Assembly: GCA_021234535.1 (NCBI GenBank)
Contig: SFZH01000008.1
Location: forward strand, 23,414,739 to 23,478,738
DNA length: 64,000 nucleotides
From: Stichopus chloronotus
Lineage: Eukaryota; Echinodermata; Holothuroidea; Aspidochirotida; Stichopodidae
Reading direction: 5' to 3'
Positions within the stretch are counted from its first letter, which is position 1. Every line of letters begins with the position of its first letter. Below are positions 23,007-34,800 of this stretch, one piece after another. The translations under genes were made by a program, and so were the position numbers. The notes under the pieces are model-generated. The model worked only from the letters and a program-made list of their open reading frames with translations, had not been told where the DNA came from and did not search any database.

Positions 23007-23385
23007 GTAAGACGTTGTCATGCTTGGCTCAAGTTTCATCAAAAGTGCTGGTAGAAAAGAATTAAGTTTCAAAGTGATAAATAGGGTTTGACTAAGTTGA
23101 ATCCATCTCTTAAGTGCACATAATTTACATATTGAAATTCATTTAGGTAATTCTCTTAGATATGATTAAACGACTTCGTAATTCTTTTACACCACAAATC
23201 TACTTATTCAACGAGACAGTAGACCATAAATGAATTAGTTTTAAAAAGTACAGCATCAACCTATTTTCACATTGTTACGTGTTAGCTTACAGGACAAATA
23301 GCCTACAAAGTTTTCTTTGTTATTTTCTCATCTCTAAGTAACGTTTATCGGTCACTATTTGTACATTAAGCTGCTAAATATTGCC
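23007..23385. repeat. Duplicated segment, copy 1 (~380 bp)
   Basis: This segment, from TAAGACGTTGTCATGCTTGG to CTGCTAAATATTGCC, matches 24449..24846 closely in the same direction. The two copies are about 1.44 kb apart. It has no open frame of note. Confidence 0.85.
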
Positions 23386-24448
23386 ATTTGCATATAATAA
23401 TAAAAAACCGATGGTTTCAAGGATTACAATATTTTTCATCATATAGATGAGGTTCTAATACAGCTGATGGAGGCAAATAAATCGAAGGCTGCAGCTTTAA
23501 TTGTTGAAAATGACAAGGCTAGTGATTTGCGTGCTGTCACAATTTTAAGTTTTACTACGGCAAATGGTAGGCTACCTGATGATACTGTAGCTCAAATTTG
23601 TCAAAATGTTTAACCTTCCAATGACAGAAACCTTCAAATAGTACCCCTTCTTGAAACACCACTCTACTTGTGCTTCTCGAACAGACCCGGGCCCATTCAT
23701 TAGGTCTTAAACATAACTTATCCTATAACGATAGCCAACCAGTGATTAAGTTTATCCTATGTAGGCTGGCCTATCTGATATCGCAAAATGAGCCAATAAC
23801 AATGTCGTGAACAGCATGAGACCTAATGAAAATAATAACCGCGACCATGGTCTAGGTCTGTAGGAACTTTTTACCTAAATGTTATTTTTCTGTACCCACA
23901 TTTTGGAATTAGGAACTATGTAATCCTGCAAGAGTACTGCTCAAGATGTAAATTACTGGAGACCTTACACAACATGGTAATATGTATGATTACTACCGGT
24001 GTGTATGTAATTAAATGTTAAGTTAGGCGTATATCTTACTCGATGCACAGAGTCTGTGCATGTTACATATGAGTACTCTACTGCATGTACTTGGTATGAT
24101 CGACAAGGCGTTGTCGATTGTATTTCATGTTTAAGACCACTTCACGTAAGTAGCTGTATGCATCCGCCGAACTCATACAAAAACTTCGAAATCGAACACC
24201 AGCATTTACTGATTTGTCAATATTTGTAATCCTTATATTGAACTAAAATTTGGAAAAAAATTTCACGAGTTCATCAGAAATGATTAGTTGAGAAATCAGC
24301 TGAGAAATCCATGGTCTATGTTTTCACGGCGTATGAGGGAAGGGAGTGATTAAAACTTCGTGCACTCAAAACAAAGGCTTAACATAAGAAATTCGCAAAA
24401 GGAGAGTATGGCTGCATAAGATTACGATATGTTATCGAAATTCAAAAT
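23386..24448. other. Spacer between the duplicated segments, no supported gene
   Basis: A short open stretch near 23450..23610 has fairly protein-like composition but no start or splice support. I see no RNA gene. Confidence 0.4.
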
Positions 24449-24846
24449 GTAAGACGTTGGTCATGCTTGGCCGCGGCTCAAGTTTCATCAAAAGTGCTGG
24501 TAGACAAGAATTAAGTTTTAAAGTGATAAATAGGGTTGGACTAAGCTGAATCGCTCCCTTAAGTGCACATAATTTACATATTGACATTCATTTAGGTAAT
24601 TCTCTTAGATATGATTAAACGACTTTATAATTCTTCTACACCACAAATCTAATGATTCAAGGAGGCTGTAGACCATAAATGAATTGTTTTAAACAGTACA
24701 GCATCGACCTATTTTCACATCGTAACGTGCTACAACCAATTAGTAGCTTACTGGACAAATAGCCTACAAAGTTTTCTTTATCATTTTGTCGTTTGTGAGT
24801 AACGTTTATCGGTCACTGTTTGTACATGAAGCTGCTAAATATTGCC
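24449..24846. repeat. Duplicated segment, copy 2 (~398 bp)
   Basis: Direct repeat of 23007..23385 with scattered substitutions and small insertions (for example ACAACCAATTAGTAGC near 24730). It ends about 120 bases before the TATA box of the peptide gene. Confidence 0.85.
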
Positions 24847-24969
24847 CCATTATGAATTTTGTTATGATAAATTATGATAATTTAGTCTTTAAACAAAGCA
24901 TTTAGCAACTAATACTCGTGTCCGCTTTAATAGATATCAAATATCGACAGAATACACGCGAACTGAAGG

Positions 24970-24976
24970 TATATAT
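24970..24976 (+). promoter_or_regulatory. TATA box of the peptide precursor gene
   Basis: TATATAT lies about 130 bases before the start codon at 25103. Transcription would begin near 25000, leaving a 5' UTR of about 100 bases. Inferred from position and sequence only. Confidence 0.45.
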
Positions 24977-25102
24977 CTTCAATGTAAGCATTCAGGGGTC
25001 TTCACACTCTTCTTGTACGTCGTAGCCTGAAGCAGAACATCTGCGAATTATTTACAATTGGTGAATTCTTTCACAGTACTTTATCAACACTTGAGAGTGA
25101 CA

Positions 25103-26766
25103 ATGAAGTCGTTTTACAACATTTTTGTTTCCATGTCGTTTTGTTTGGCTATAATCTTGTTGTTCCAGGTGTCGTATACCCTTGCGATGGTGAGTAGATA
25201 TCTCTTGCCGATGTAATATATATCTATAGATACTGCAATTTATGTGTACCGATAACTTTAGTCACAGCACATATCGTTTGACTCCCTTGTAAACTAAGAC
25301 CATTACAGAGGCGATTGACTGATCATGTGTTAAGGGTGGAGAGGAGAAAAGAAAATTGAATAAGTCTCTTCCAGATGACTTCAATGTTATTCATCATCGG
25401 CTAGTCTTCACTGACTTCATTAATAAAATTAAAAGTTTTTAGAGGTAGTAAACTTGTGACCATTCTTTCGTTTTATTTGAAATACAAAACGACAATCAAC
25501 GAGGACGTCAGACAGCACACTGAGTATTCAACAAAGTCCTGCCCGTACCGAGGGTGAAAGTTTTTAAAGTAAGAAAGCGGGAACATACAATCATGCAAAT
25601 GCACAGCCCGCAACCGACTGCCAACACTCATGCGTTAAGCGTGAGACGCAAGCATTGAAACCAATCCTCAAACTTATAATAGAATTCCTCACTCAAAACC
25701 CTTGGAATCACTAATTAATAGTCAAACAGATAATGATTAATTATGCAAAAAAAAAAACGACAGGAAACACTGCAAAAGTTGTAAAAGTATGCCCCTCCTT
25801 TTGTGAGAAGCTTTGATCTCACCGATGACTGTTGTTTACACCAGTGATGTCATATGACTTCCTGCACGCGTGGACAAGATCTGTCATTCTCTAACCTAAG
25901 CCGCACTAGACCCATAGAGATACCCCCCCCCCCCTCACATTAATGTGACTCTGGCATTGGCAGGGTGAATATAAATCTAGCACGGCAAAACTGCGAGAAA
26001 AAAAAATAGTGACTTCGTGAGTGATTTCGCAGGTCAAATACAACTCCACCCTCCAAATAAATCTTCGAGTTACGCCTCATAGATACTTGTACCGTCTCAC
26101 CCATCGGTGTCACTGATTTTCATCGACAACTGAAGGAGAGCAGACGAATGATGAGAGTCTTCAGTTTCATGGCGGGGTACATGCAGGAGCATCTGGATAA
26201 TTTAAAAACAAACAATTTTCGTTTGCGCTCAGTGCCAACTGCATGATGGTGGCGCTCTGCTTAGAGAATCCTGCTGTCGCTCAGCCCCAACTTTCTTTTT
26301 CCTCGGCAAATTTCCTCGGCTCTTGTGTCTACCCCCCCCCCCCCACCCTGCTCGATCACACCCATTTAGTGTGCTCCTATAGCTCTCAGTTCGGCTCCTC
26401 GTGTCATCTCAGTCTCAACTTTCCTCCAGTGTTTTCACTCCTGAGCCTGCGTGCTGCACGAAATACTTGAAAATATGATGTGTGGATTTAAGGAAAGTAA
26501 AAACTTGAATTCAAGAAAAGTGAAAAAAAAAATGAGCTCTGCAAACATATATACCAAGGAGCAGCTCCCTGAACATACTCTATACTTATAAATTTATATT
26601 TAAAATACTAAAAAATCCAGATAAATCTCACAAGGATGAATTCTTATCTTCTTTCCAGGTATTGAGTGATGAAGCAGATCTGACAGACGCAGAGATAGAG
26701 GAGCTCATTACTCGAATCTTGGAGGTTCGCCGTATACCTAAGTTACCGACGAATCTCTGGAAATGA
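25103..26766 (+). CDS. Putative secreted peptide precursor, 64 residues, two exons
   Basis: Exon 1 is 25103..25189 (29 codons), ending in ATG|GTGAGT. Exon 2 is 26659..26766 (36 codons with TGA), after CTTTCCAG. Both junctions are phase 0. Residues 1-28 form a classical signal peptide: Lys at position 2, a hydrophobic core around residues 11-23, and cleavage likely after SYTLA. Next comes an acidic helical spacer (DEADLTDAEIEEL), then a dibasic Arg-Arg at residues 53-54, then the C-terminal decapeptide IPKLPTNLWK. This is the plan of a small neuropeptide or hormone precursor. There is no Gly for amidation and no Cys after the signal. A carboxypeptidase could trim the final Lys. I do not recognise the peptide family. 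A TATA box and a poly(A) signal frame the gene. It could also be a small secreted antimicrobial or other peptide. Confidence 0.6.
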
Positions 26767-26878
26767 AATGTCAACTTAGAGGAAGGAACTACCAGACTTT
26801 GCATAAAGAGGGGAAAATCTTGCCAGAGTTGTGCTTGTCCTTTTCAGATAAAGTCGCCTTTTTTAGTTTGTCATCGTA

Positions 26879-26884
26879 AAATAA
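26879..26884 (+). promoter_or_regulatory. Poly(A) signal AATAAA of the peptide gene
   Basis: AATAAA lies about 110 bases after the TGA at 26764, a fitting distance for a short 3' UTR. Confidence 0.5.
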
Positions 26885-27496
26885 AATGTAGTGTAATGCA
26901 ACGAATAAGTGAAATTGTTTTGGGGCTTAGTGAAATTGATTTCAGTTCTGATATTTCTCACGATTTACATTCAACAACGTTTGTAAAACGGTATAGTAGT
27001 GAGATTACTAACGATTCAACCTTAAATTTATGACAATTAAAGTTCGATTATTCGTAAATAAAGTTATAATTGTGATATTAATACAACAAAAATGGACCCA
27101 CATTAAATAAGATCAAAACTTCTTTAATAAATCAACCTCCTAAACAATGTCACATGTGGTCTACTTAGTGAGAATCTGCTATTACCAATACCCAATCTAG
27201 AGAATTCTTATGTGCATTTCTATATATAGATAGGCCTATGTATTTGTAATGGCAGAAATACCCGTGTCAGGGAAAGCAGAAATTTGACAAGTTCTGTTGA
27301 TATCCGTTTATGACATTTGTCTGTATTGTAAACAATATTTCAGTGGGGGCAGGAAAGACTTTTGCCAGGAATTTCGAATTTTGGAGTTGCCCGAATTTTT
27401 AGGCTCACCTTGCACTCTAACCCCAATGACGTCACAATGATGGTTTTCAGGAGGTCAACTCATAGAGTGATACGGAAATACATTAAGCTTCTACTA

Positions 27497-27612
27497 AAGT
27501 GGGGTACCCAGGATTATGGACAAAGGGAATGATAATTATGGAAGATGTGTGTCTCCTATATATATTAACCCTAACTGAAGACTATGCGGAGCGCCACCAT
27601 CAGTTGGCGCAG
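27497..27612. mobile_element. Fragment related to the 17.2-kb hAT-type element
   Basis: The start AAGTGGGGTACCCAGG differs at two of 16 positions from the left end of the 17156..17621 element. About 80 bases on, GCGGAGCGCCACCATCAGTT matches that element's internal unit exactly. The middle is missing and no right end is found, so this is a deleted copy. Confidence 0.5.
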
Positions 27613-27839
27613 ATCAAAATATAATTTTTTTTCTTAGTTAGCTTATGCATAAAGAAAGTGGACCGTTTCCGCTCAGGTTTTACATATGACAGATTTTGGC
27701 TGCTCAAACGAGAAAACTTATAGTATGATAAGACGAATGTCATGTACGTTTATAGACTGAACTGCGCACCATTGATATGGCCAGTTCATCAGTAAATAAA
27801 GTACAATTAATACGTATTCGTTAGAATATTTGGAACTTA

Positions 27840-27965
27840 CTTATATCAACATACTTCCAAGACTTTCTACCTTTAATTTTGTCACCAAAAGAAATTGGTG
27901 TTTTAATAAACAAAGATGCCAAATCTGCAAACATATCAATACAGGAGAGCGGGTCACCGTTCCCT
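27840..27965 (-). mobile_element. Penelope-like element fragment, second copy
   Basis: The stretch AATTTTGTCACCAAAAGAAA to AATACAGGAGAGCGGGTCAC is a diverged repeat of 22190..22300, which lies beside a Penelope-like reverse transcriptase fragment on the minus strand. It is inferred to be the same part of the same element. Confidence 0.45.
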
Positions 27966-28616
27966 TAAACCATCTAATCTTAAAGTGATTGCGTGGGTAG
28001 GCAAAAAGTAAAAACATTGGAATTTCATCTCCAAAAGTTTGGTAAGGCTTTTAATTACACCATTCAGACAGTCTGGGAAAATAAATAGGTTTCAGTTGGT
28101 CAATTTTGCCATATGATTTCAAATTCTTCAATATAACGACAAAAAGTGTAGAATACGATAATGTAGTGGTTGACAGTTTTCATTCAAATCAACGATGTGC
28201 TTCTTTGAGCAAGCCAATGGGAAGTATGCTAGTATTAAATATTCAATTGCAACTCAGGGTCACTGACGTCGAGGACAAGGTTGTGTTCAGTTCGTAGGTT
28301 ATTTGCAAATACAGTGTTTCCGTTCACCAAATACTACAATTCCCGATACCTACCAAGGAGCTACGACTTGAGTAGTGTTTTTGATACACTAGTGAGGCCT
28401 GTACTGTTGCATATTCATTATGTAGGCGGTTATAGTAAGTTGAACCTATAATTTTCAAGTATGATTTATGTTTTTTTACCGTTTAATGCCAATCCCGTTG
28501 CTTTTCGAAGTAGTTACTGCCATTTTCCTTCATTGAAAGACAAATTCCGTTCATGTACAACCCCGAGTGTACATTTTAAAAAAGAATAAGTTAAGATCAA
28601 ACATAATCTTATCTTT

Positions 28617-28895
28617 TTGGTTTTTCAGTACACACGCAATCACTCTAGTTTTGACTCTAGTAATGTAGTTCAATTACTTCATTATATCCTGTGCTTAGAG
28701 GGTGTCAATGTTGACGAGACAGGTACTTTGCTTCGTCTCCGATTTAACAATCACAAAAAGTCCATTCGTAACAATGCTATCGGATATCCGATCGCTCGAA
28801 ACTATAATCAAATTCATCACTCCACTAATAATGTTAAAATAACTCTGAAAAATTCACATTTCTGCAAATATTCCAAGACTTTCTACATTTTCTGA
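28617..28895 (+). pseudogene. GIY-YIG endonuclease remnant of a Penelope-like element
   Basis: The frame contains VDETGTLLRLRFNNHKKSI, then GYPIARNYNQ and HHSTNNVKITL. This matches the GIY-YIG nuclease of Penelope-like elements (their form: GETGRTL-RxRFNNHxxxI, then PxARHFNQ, HS, and a VxIL-type end). The usual upstream GIY and YIG strands are poorly kept, and no reverse transcriptase lies before it in the same direction. It is a dead piece with plus orientation, opposite to the 21.4-kb fragment. Confidence 0.6.
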
Positions 28896-28959
28896 AAAAA
28901 TTTCAATAGCCCAAACTATTCTCCGAAATTCGAAATTTTGTCGTGACCAAGCTTTTATC

Positions 28960-29700
28960 CTTGACCCCGTGAGATAATCATACGGGTCACGCAGGTCACA
29001 CACGTATTGCTGTATAGAGATGATCATTTTACATGCCACCGTACTCAAAAGTGTCATACAAAGTTCAGTTTTCAGTGTTTACCAGAGTTTATTAACCTTT
29101 TCTTTATTCCCCTCAGACAATCAGATTAGACAAGATAATGTATTGAAAATAGAAAACTCAGACACTGTTCGTAGAAAGATTTCGTAATTGTTATCTGATT
29201 GGTAGATCACGGGTAGCGACGATTTACATGCGATGACCTAAACAATCGTTTGCTCTATGATTGGTCAACGTTGTCACGTCGACCTCGTGACCCTTCTCAC
29301 CCAGGAAGCCAGGAGGCCAAGCGTCAGCGGCAGCCCCCCTCCCCCTCCGCACTGGTAAATCAATTGTCGAAGTGTAAACATCTATCTTTTAATATGTTGG
29401 CCTGTGTCATCGTATCTCTCCGTTGTCCTCGTTCTTCCTCTCATAGTCATTTAACTCTGTTATCGATTTAAAGCATCATCAAATTCTCATCAAAGTTCTG
29501 TGTGCCAGTCGAATCATCAAATAAATGGAGCTCTAATCAATAAAAGCAAATTGATCTCTCTCTGGATTCTGTCCCAACCTCTCTCTCCACCCCTCTCCAC
29601 CTCTCTCTCCACCCTTCTCTCTCTCCACCTCTCCCCTTCCCCCTCCCCCCCCCCCTCCTCACTTTATGTGTTGTAGAACATCCGTGGCTGGAGCAATCTC
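28960..29700. repeat. Dispersed repeat, copy A (intact, without the hAT insertion)
   Basis: Blocks match 44945..46310 in order: CCACCGTxCxCAAAA, AxAAAGTTCAGT, TTCTTTATTCCCCTCAGACA, ATTGGTAGATCAC, ATTGGT, CGTGACCCTT, GTGTGCCAGTC and TCCGTxGCTGGxGCA. The matching site of the transposon in copy B reads TGTTTACCAGAGTTTATT here, i.e. empty. It has TATA-like and CA/TG features that would fit a solo LTR or a non-coding element, but termini are not clear. Confidence 0.6.
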
Positions 29701-30588
29701 AGCGAGGGCAGAATAATCGCTGTAGAGTACCTTAAAATGCATTGCATGCAAGATATCTATATCCCGGGCAGTTAAGGGCGCACTGTCCGCAGGTAGAAAT
29801 GAGGCGCGGATGACAGCCAGTCTATTGCCCGGGCTGGATAAGACTTTGTCAAAGGCCTTTTTGGCCAAAAATCTTTATTTACTCACACTTCACACTACCG
29901 ATAGGCACCGAAGTACGATTTAAGCTCCGAAAAATAAACCCTCATCAGATCGGACGTGGATATCTGGGAGGGGGGAGAGGTACAACAGCTGGGAGTGTAG
30001 CAGCTAAAGAAGCGGAAACCACAGGATGACAGCCAATAATTGGAGGTAACTATGGCAGGGCTAATGCGCAATAAATAGAAAATCCAAGTTAATCAACAGA
30101 TAATCCACTAGGGATATCGATTGATAATCCTGGATTATTGATTGATCAACCTTAAATGTAATCCTTCCATAAGGGTTAATCGATTGATATATCAGATGTA
30201 TCGACTGATAAATTGAATTATGGGATGATTTACATGGATTATCTCTTTATTTGACATTAGAGTTTACATAGATACTCAGGGCATGATGTCACTTTAAATA
30301 TCGAACTCAAAACTCAGACAAATGCTGGATTGGATACTAAGTTAATCCATGAAATTTCAGCATCACGTTCAAGTGAGTCGGGTCCCTATTACACGTAAAA
30401 TCGTACTGTAAAATGCACTGCATGCAAACATGCTCGTGGAAAATACTCCCCCCCCCCCCCCCCATTTCAAAGGTTTCATTGGTAAGGCTATCAATTAAAA
30501 AGCTTTTTAGAGAAGTGACTAATGAATATTCATTGCAAACTGGTTCTCCTACCAAAACAAATCTTTCATTTTAAAGATAGATGAATTC

Positions 30589-30652
30589 GGTCTCAATAAA
30601 AACAGAAGTCTCGGAGACTTACGTCTCCGAGGTTTCTGTTTTTATTGAGATC
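30589..30652. repeat. 64-bp palindrome, unit 1
   Basis: Inverted repeat with 30-bp arms around a 4-base TTAC centre, starting GGTCTCAATAAAAACAGAAG. In this unit the arms have a few mismatches (AAGTCTCGG against CCGAGGTTT). Confidence 0.9.
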
Positions 30653-31682
30653 TTTCCTATCAAATGATTATTACATGAAATATAGAAACGGAATGTTCGT
30701 GTAATGGGAAACTATTCATTTAAAAAACACAAGTTGCAGCTATGAAAAAATTCCTTCGTGTAACGTGGTGGGGTTTATTCCTTTTGAACATGTCGACTTA
30801 GAAAACGTTTTAAAAACATCTAAAGTTCCGATTTTAACATTGTAAAGTATTTTGTGTTAGCTCTTGCCTACAATAATGTCTTGTGCCTTGATTTGTAAAT
30901 TCATAGAAGGACATAATTACAAAAAACAAGTGGTAAATAAGGAACAAAAACTTGACCTCTTACAACTAAACTGACGACTTCATGGTCAGGGTATGGTAAC
31001 TTGGAAGTGACATAAAAAGTCAACTCAATCCACCTATATCGTTAGTTGTTGTGATTGCACTTTCTATCAGTAATAAAAAGTTCAATATTGATTTACAAAT
31101 TACTTCCTCTAGAGATAGGTGTGTTAGAATATTTTAACAATTTTCCAACACCTTAAGGGTTGGGTGGTTGAGGTAGGCGACGTGTACAACACACCATACT
31201 TATTGGAAAGCTAACAAGTATAACTCTTAACGTCTTTCCTATAGTGATTGTGCGCAATGATCGTTGAACCTTTGAGATACAGGGCCTTTTAATAAAGTCT
31301 ATTGTAGATCTATTTTCTTTTATTTCATTCAACATCTAGAATTATTACTCAGAATTATCAAGTTTACAGAACTGTATTGACAGTTTTCTGTCCGTTTAAG
31401 CACATTGCTCGAAAACAAGCCCACCGTTACGGTGTGCTGGTATTGTTTGCCAGCGTCTATTCATTCTGCCATCCTTTAACAATCACTTCACCATGAAACG
31501 AGGACAATAGTCACATATTGTTCGTGGATAATAAGCTCCCCCCCCCCCCCCCCCCTTTCAAAGGTTTCATTGATACGGCTGTCAATTAAAAACCTTTTTA
31601 CAGAAAAAAAAACTAATGAATATTCATTGCAAACTGGTTCTCCTTCCAAAACAAATCTTTCATGTTAAAGATAGATGAATTC

Positions 31683-31746
31683 GGTCTCAATAAAAACAGA
31701 AGCCTCGGAGACTTACGTCTCCGAGGCTTCTGTTTTTATTGAGACC
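31683..31746. repeat. 64-bp perfect palindrome, unit 2
   Basis: Arms of 30 bp are exact reverse complements around TTAC. The core reads CCTCGGAGAC-TTAC-GTCTCCGAGG. It would form a strong cruciform or, if transcribed, an RNA hairpin. Confidence 0.95.
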
Positions 31747-32770
31747 TTTCCTATCAAATGATTGTTACATGAAATATAGAAACGGATTGTTCGTGTAATG
31801 GGAAACTATTCATTTAAAAAACACAAGTTGCAGCGATGAAAAAATTCCTTCGTTTAACGGGGTGGGGTTTATTCGTTTTGATCATGTCAACTTAGAAAAC
31901 GTTTAAAAAAACGTCTAAAGTTCCGATTTTAACATTGTAAAGTATTTTGTGTTAGCTCTTGCCTACAATAATGTCTTGTGCCTTGATTTGTAAATTCATA
32001 GAAGGACATAATTACAAAAAACAAGTGGTAAATAAGGAACAAAAACTTGACCTCTTACAACTAAACTGACGACTTCATGGTCAGGGTATGGTAACTTGGA
32101 AGTGACATAAAAAGTCAACTCAATCCACCTATATCGTTAGTTGTTGTGATTGCACTTTCTATCAGTAATAAAAAGTTCAATATTGATTTACAAATTACTT
32201 CCTCTAGAGATAGGTGTGTTAGAATATTTTAACAATTTTCCAACACCTTAAGGGTTGGGTGGTTGAGGTAGGCGACGTGTACAACACACCATACTTATTG
32301 GAAAGCTAACAAGTATAACTCTTAACGTCTTTCCTATAGTGATTGTGCGCAATGATCGTTGAACCTTTGAGATACAGGGCCTTTTAATAAAGTCTATTGT
32401 AGATCTATTTTCTTTTATTTCATTCAACATCTAGAATTATTACTCAGAATTATCAAGTTTACAGAACTGTATTGGCAGTTTTCTGTCCGTTTAAGCACAT
32501 TGCTCGAAAACAAGCCCACCGTTACGGTGTGCTGGTATTGTTTGCCAGCGTCTATTCATTCTGCCATCCTTTAACAATCACTTCACCATGAAACGAGGAC
32601 AATAGTCACATATTGTTCGTGGATAATAAGCTCCCCCCCCCCCTTTCAAAGGTTTCATTGATACGGCTGTCAATTAAAAACCTTTTTACAGAAAAAAAAA
32701 CTAATGAATATTCATTGCAAACTGGTTCTCCTTCCAAAACAAATCTTTCATGTTAAAGATAGATGAATTC

Positions 32771-32834
32771 GGTCTCAATAAAAACAGAAGCCTCGGAGAC
32801 TTACGTCTCCGAGGCTTCTGTTTTTATTGAGACC
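32771..32834. repeat. 64-bp perfect palindrome, unit 3
   Basis: Identical to the unit 2 palindrome, with perfect 30-bp arms. Confidence 0.95.
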
Positions 32835-33857
32835 TTTCCTATCAAATGATTGTTACATGAAATATAGAAACGGATTGTTCGTGTAATGGGAAACTATTCA
32901 TTTAAAAAACACAAGTTGCAGCGATGAAAAAATTCCTTCGTTTAACGGGGTGGGGTTTATTCGTTTTGATCATGTCAACTTAGAAAACGTTTAAAAAAAC
33001 GTCTAAAGTTCCGATTTTAACATTGTAAAGTATTTTGTGTTAGCTCTTGCCTACAATAATGTCTTGTGCCTTGATTTGTAAATTCATAGAAGGACATAAT
33101 TACAAAAAACAAGTGGTAAATAAGGAACAAAAACTTGACCTCTTACAACTAAACTGACGACTTCATGGTCAGGGTATGGTAACTTGGAAGTGACATAAAA
33201 AGTCAACTCAATCCACCTATATCGTTAGTTGTTGTGATTGCACTTTCTATCAGTAATAAAAAGTTCAATATTGATTTACAAATTACTTCCTCTAGAGATA
33301 GGTGTGTTAGAATATTTTAACAATTTTCCAACACCTTAAGGGTTGGGTGGTTGAGGTAGGCGACGTGTGCAACACACCATATTTATAGGAAAATTAACAC
33401 GTATAACTCTTAACGTCTTTCTTATAGTGATTGTGCACCATGATCGTTGAACCTTTGAGCTACAGAGCCTTTTAATAAAGCCTACTGTAGATGTGTTTTC
33501 TTTTATTTCATTCAACATCTAGAATTATTACTCAGAATTATCAAGTTTACAGAACAGTATTTGCAGTTTTCTGTCCGTTTGAGCACAATGCTCCCAAACA
33601 AGCCCACCGTTACGGTGTGCTGGTATTGTTTGCCAGCGTCTATTCATTCTGCCATCCTTTAACAATCACTTCACCATGAAACGAGGACAATAGTCACATA
33701 TTGTTCGTGGATAATAAGCTCCCCCCCCCCCTTTCAAAGGTTTCATTGATACGGCTGTCAATTAAAAAACTTTTTGCAGAAAAAAAACTAATGAATATTC
33801 ATTGCAAACTGGTTCTCCTTCAAAAACAAATCTTTCATTTTAAAGATAGATGAATTC

Positions 33858-33921
33858 GGTCTCAATAAAAACAGAAGCCTCGGAGACTTACGTCTCCGAG
33901 GCTTCTGTTTTTATTGAGACC
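33858..33921. repeat. 64-bp perfect palindrome, unit 4
   Basis: Identical to the unit 2 palindrome. The next, diverged unit near 34.9 kb lacks it. Confidence 0.95.
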
Positions 33922-34800
33922 TTTCCTATCAAATGATTGTTACATGAAATATAGAAACGGATTGTTCGTGTAATGGGAAACTATTCATTTAAAAAACACA
34001 AGTTGCAGCGATGAAAAAATTCCTTCGTTTAACGGGGTGGGGTTTATTCGTTTTGATCATGTCAACTTAGAAAACGTTTAAAAAAACGTCTAAAGTTCCG
34101 ATTTTAACATTGTAAAGTATTTTGTGTTAGCTCTTGCCTACAATAATGTCTTGTGCCTTGATTTGTAAATTCATAGAAGGACATAATTACAAAAAACAAG
34201 TGGTAAATAAGGAACAAAAACTTGACCTCTTACAACTAAACTGACGACTTCATGGTCAGGGTATGGTAACTTGGAAGTGACATAAAAAGTCAACTCAATC
34301 CACCTATATCGTTAGTTGTTGTGATTGCACTTTCTATCAGTAATAAAAAGTTCAATATTGATTTACAAATTACTTCCTCTAGAGATAGGTGTGTTAGAAT
34401 ATTTTAACAATTTTCCAACACCTTAAGGGTTGGGTGATTGAGGTAGGCGACGTGTACAACACACCATATTTATAGGAAAATTAACACGTATAACTCTTAA
34501 CGTCTTTCTTATAGTGATTGTGCACCATGATCGTTGAACCTTTGAGCTACAGAGCCTTTTAATAAAGCCTACTGTAGATGTGTTTTCTTTTATTTCATTC
34601 AACATCTAGAATTATTACTCAGAATTATCAAGTTTACAGAACAGTATTTGCAGTTTTCTGTCCGTTTGAGCACAATGCTCCCAAACAAGCCCACCGTTAC
34701 GGTGTGCTGGTATTGTTTGCCAGCGTCTAGTCATTCTGCCATCCTTTAACAATCACTTCACCATGAAACGAGGACAATAGTCACATATTGTTCGTGGATA

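Larger units (their letters stand above)
30434..34800. repeat. Tandem array of four ~1.09-kb units, each with a 64-bp palindrome
   Basis: The unit begins at TTCGTGGATAATAAGCTCCCC, a C-run. The palindromes sit at 30589, 31683, 32771 and 33858, so periods are 1094, 1088 and 1087 bp. Long stretches of units 2, 3 and 4 are identical. The right part of units 1 and 2 shares one set of variants and that of units 3 and 4 another. A 60-codon minus-strand open frame recurs in each unit (31153, 32248, 33336, 34423), but it has no start context or known motif and is kept open simply because the units are so alike. Confidence 0.9.

Noticed and set aside
31153..31335. A 60-codon minus-strand open frame repeated in all four satellite units
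   Set aside because: It stays open because the units are nearly identical. It has no known motif, no splice or promoter support, and no sign of codon-level selection between the two variants.
30434..34800. CRISPR-like array
   Set aside because: The repeats are ~1.09 kb long with no short spacers, in an animal genome. It is a satellite, not CRISPR.
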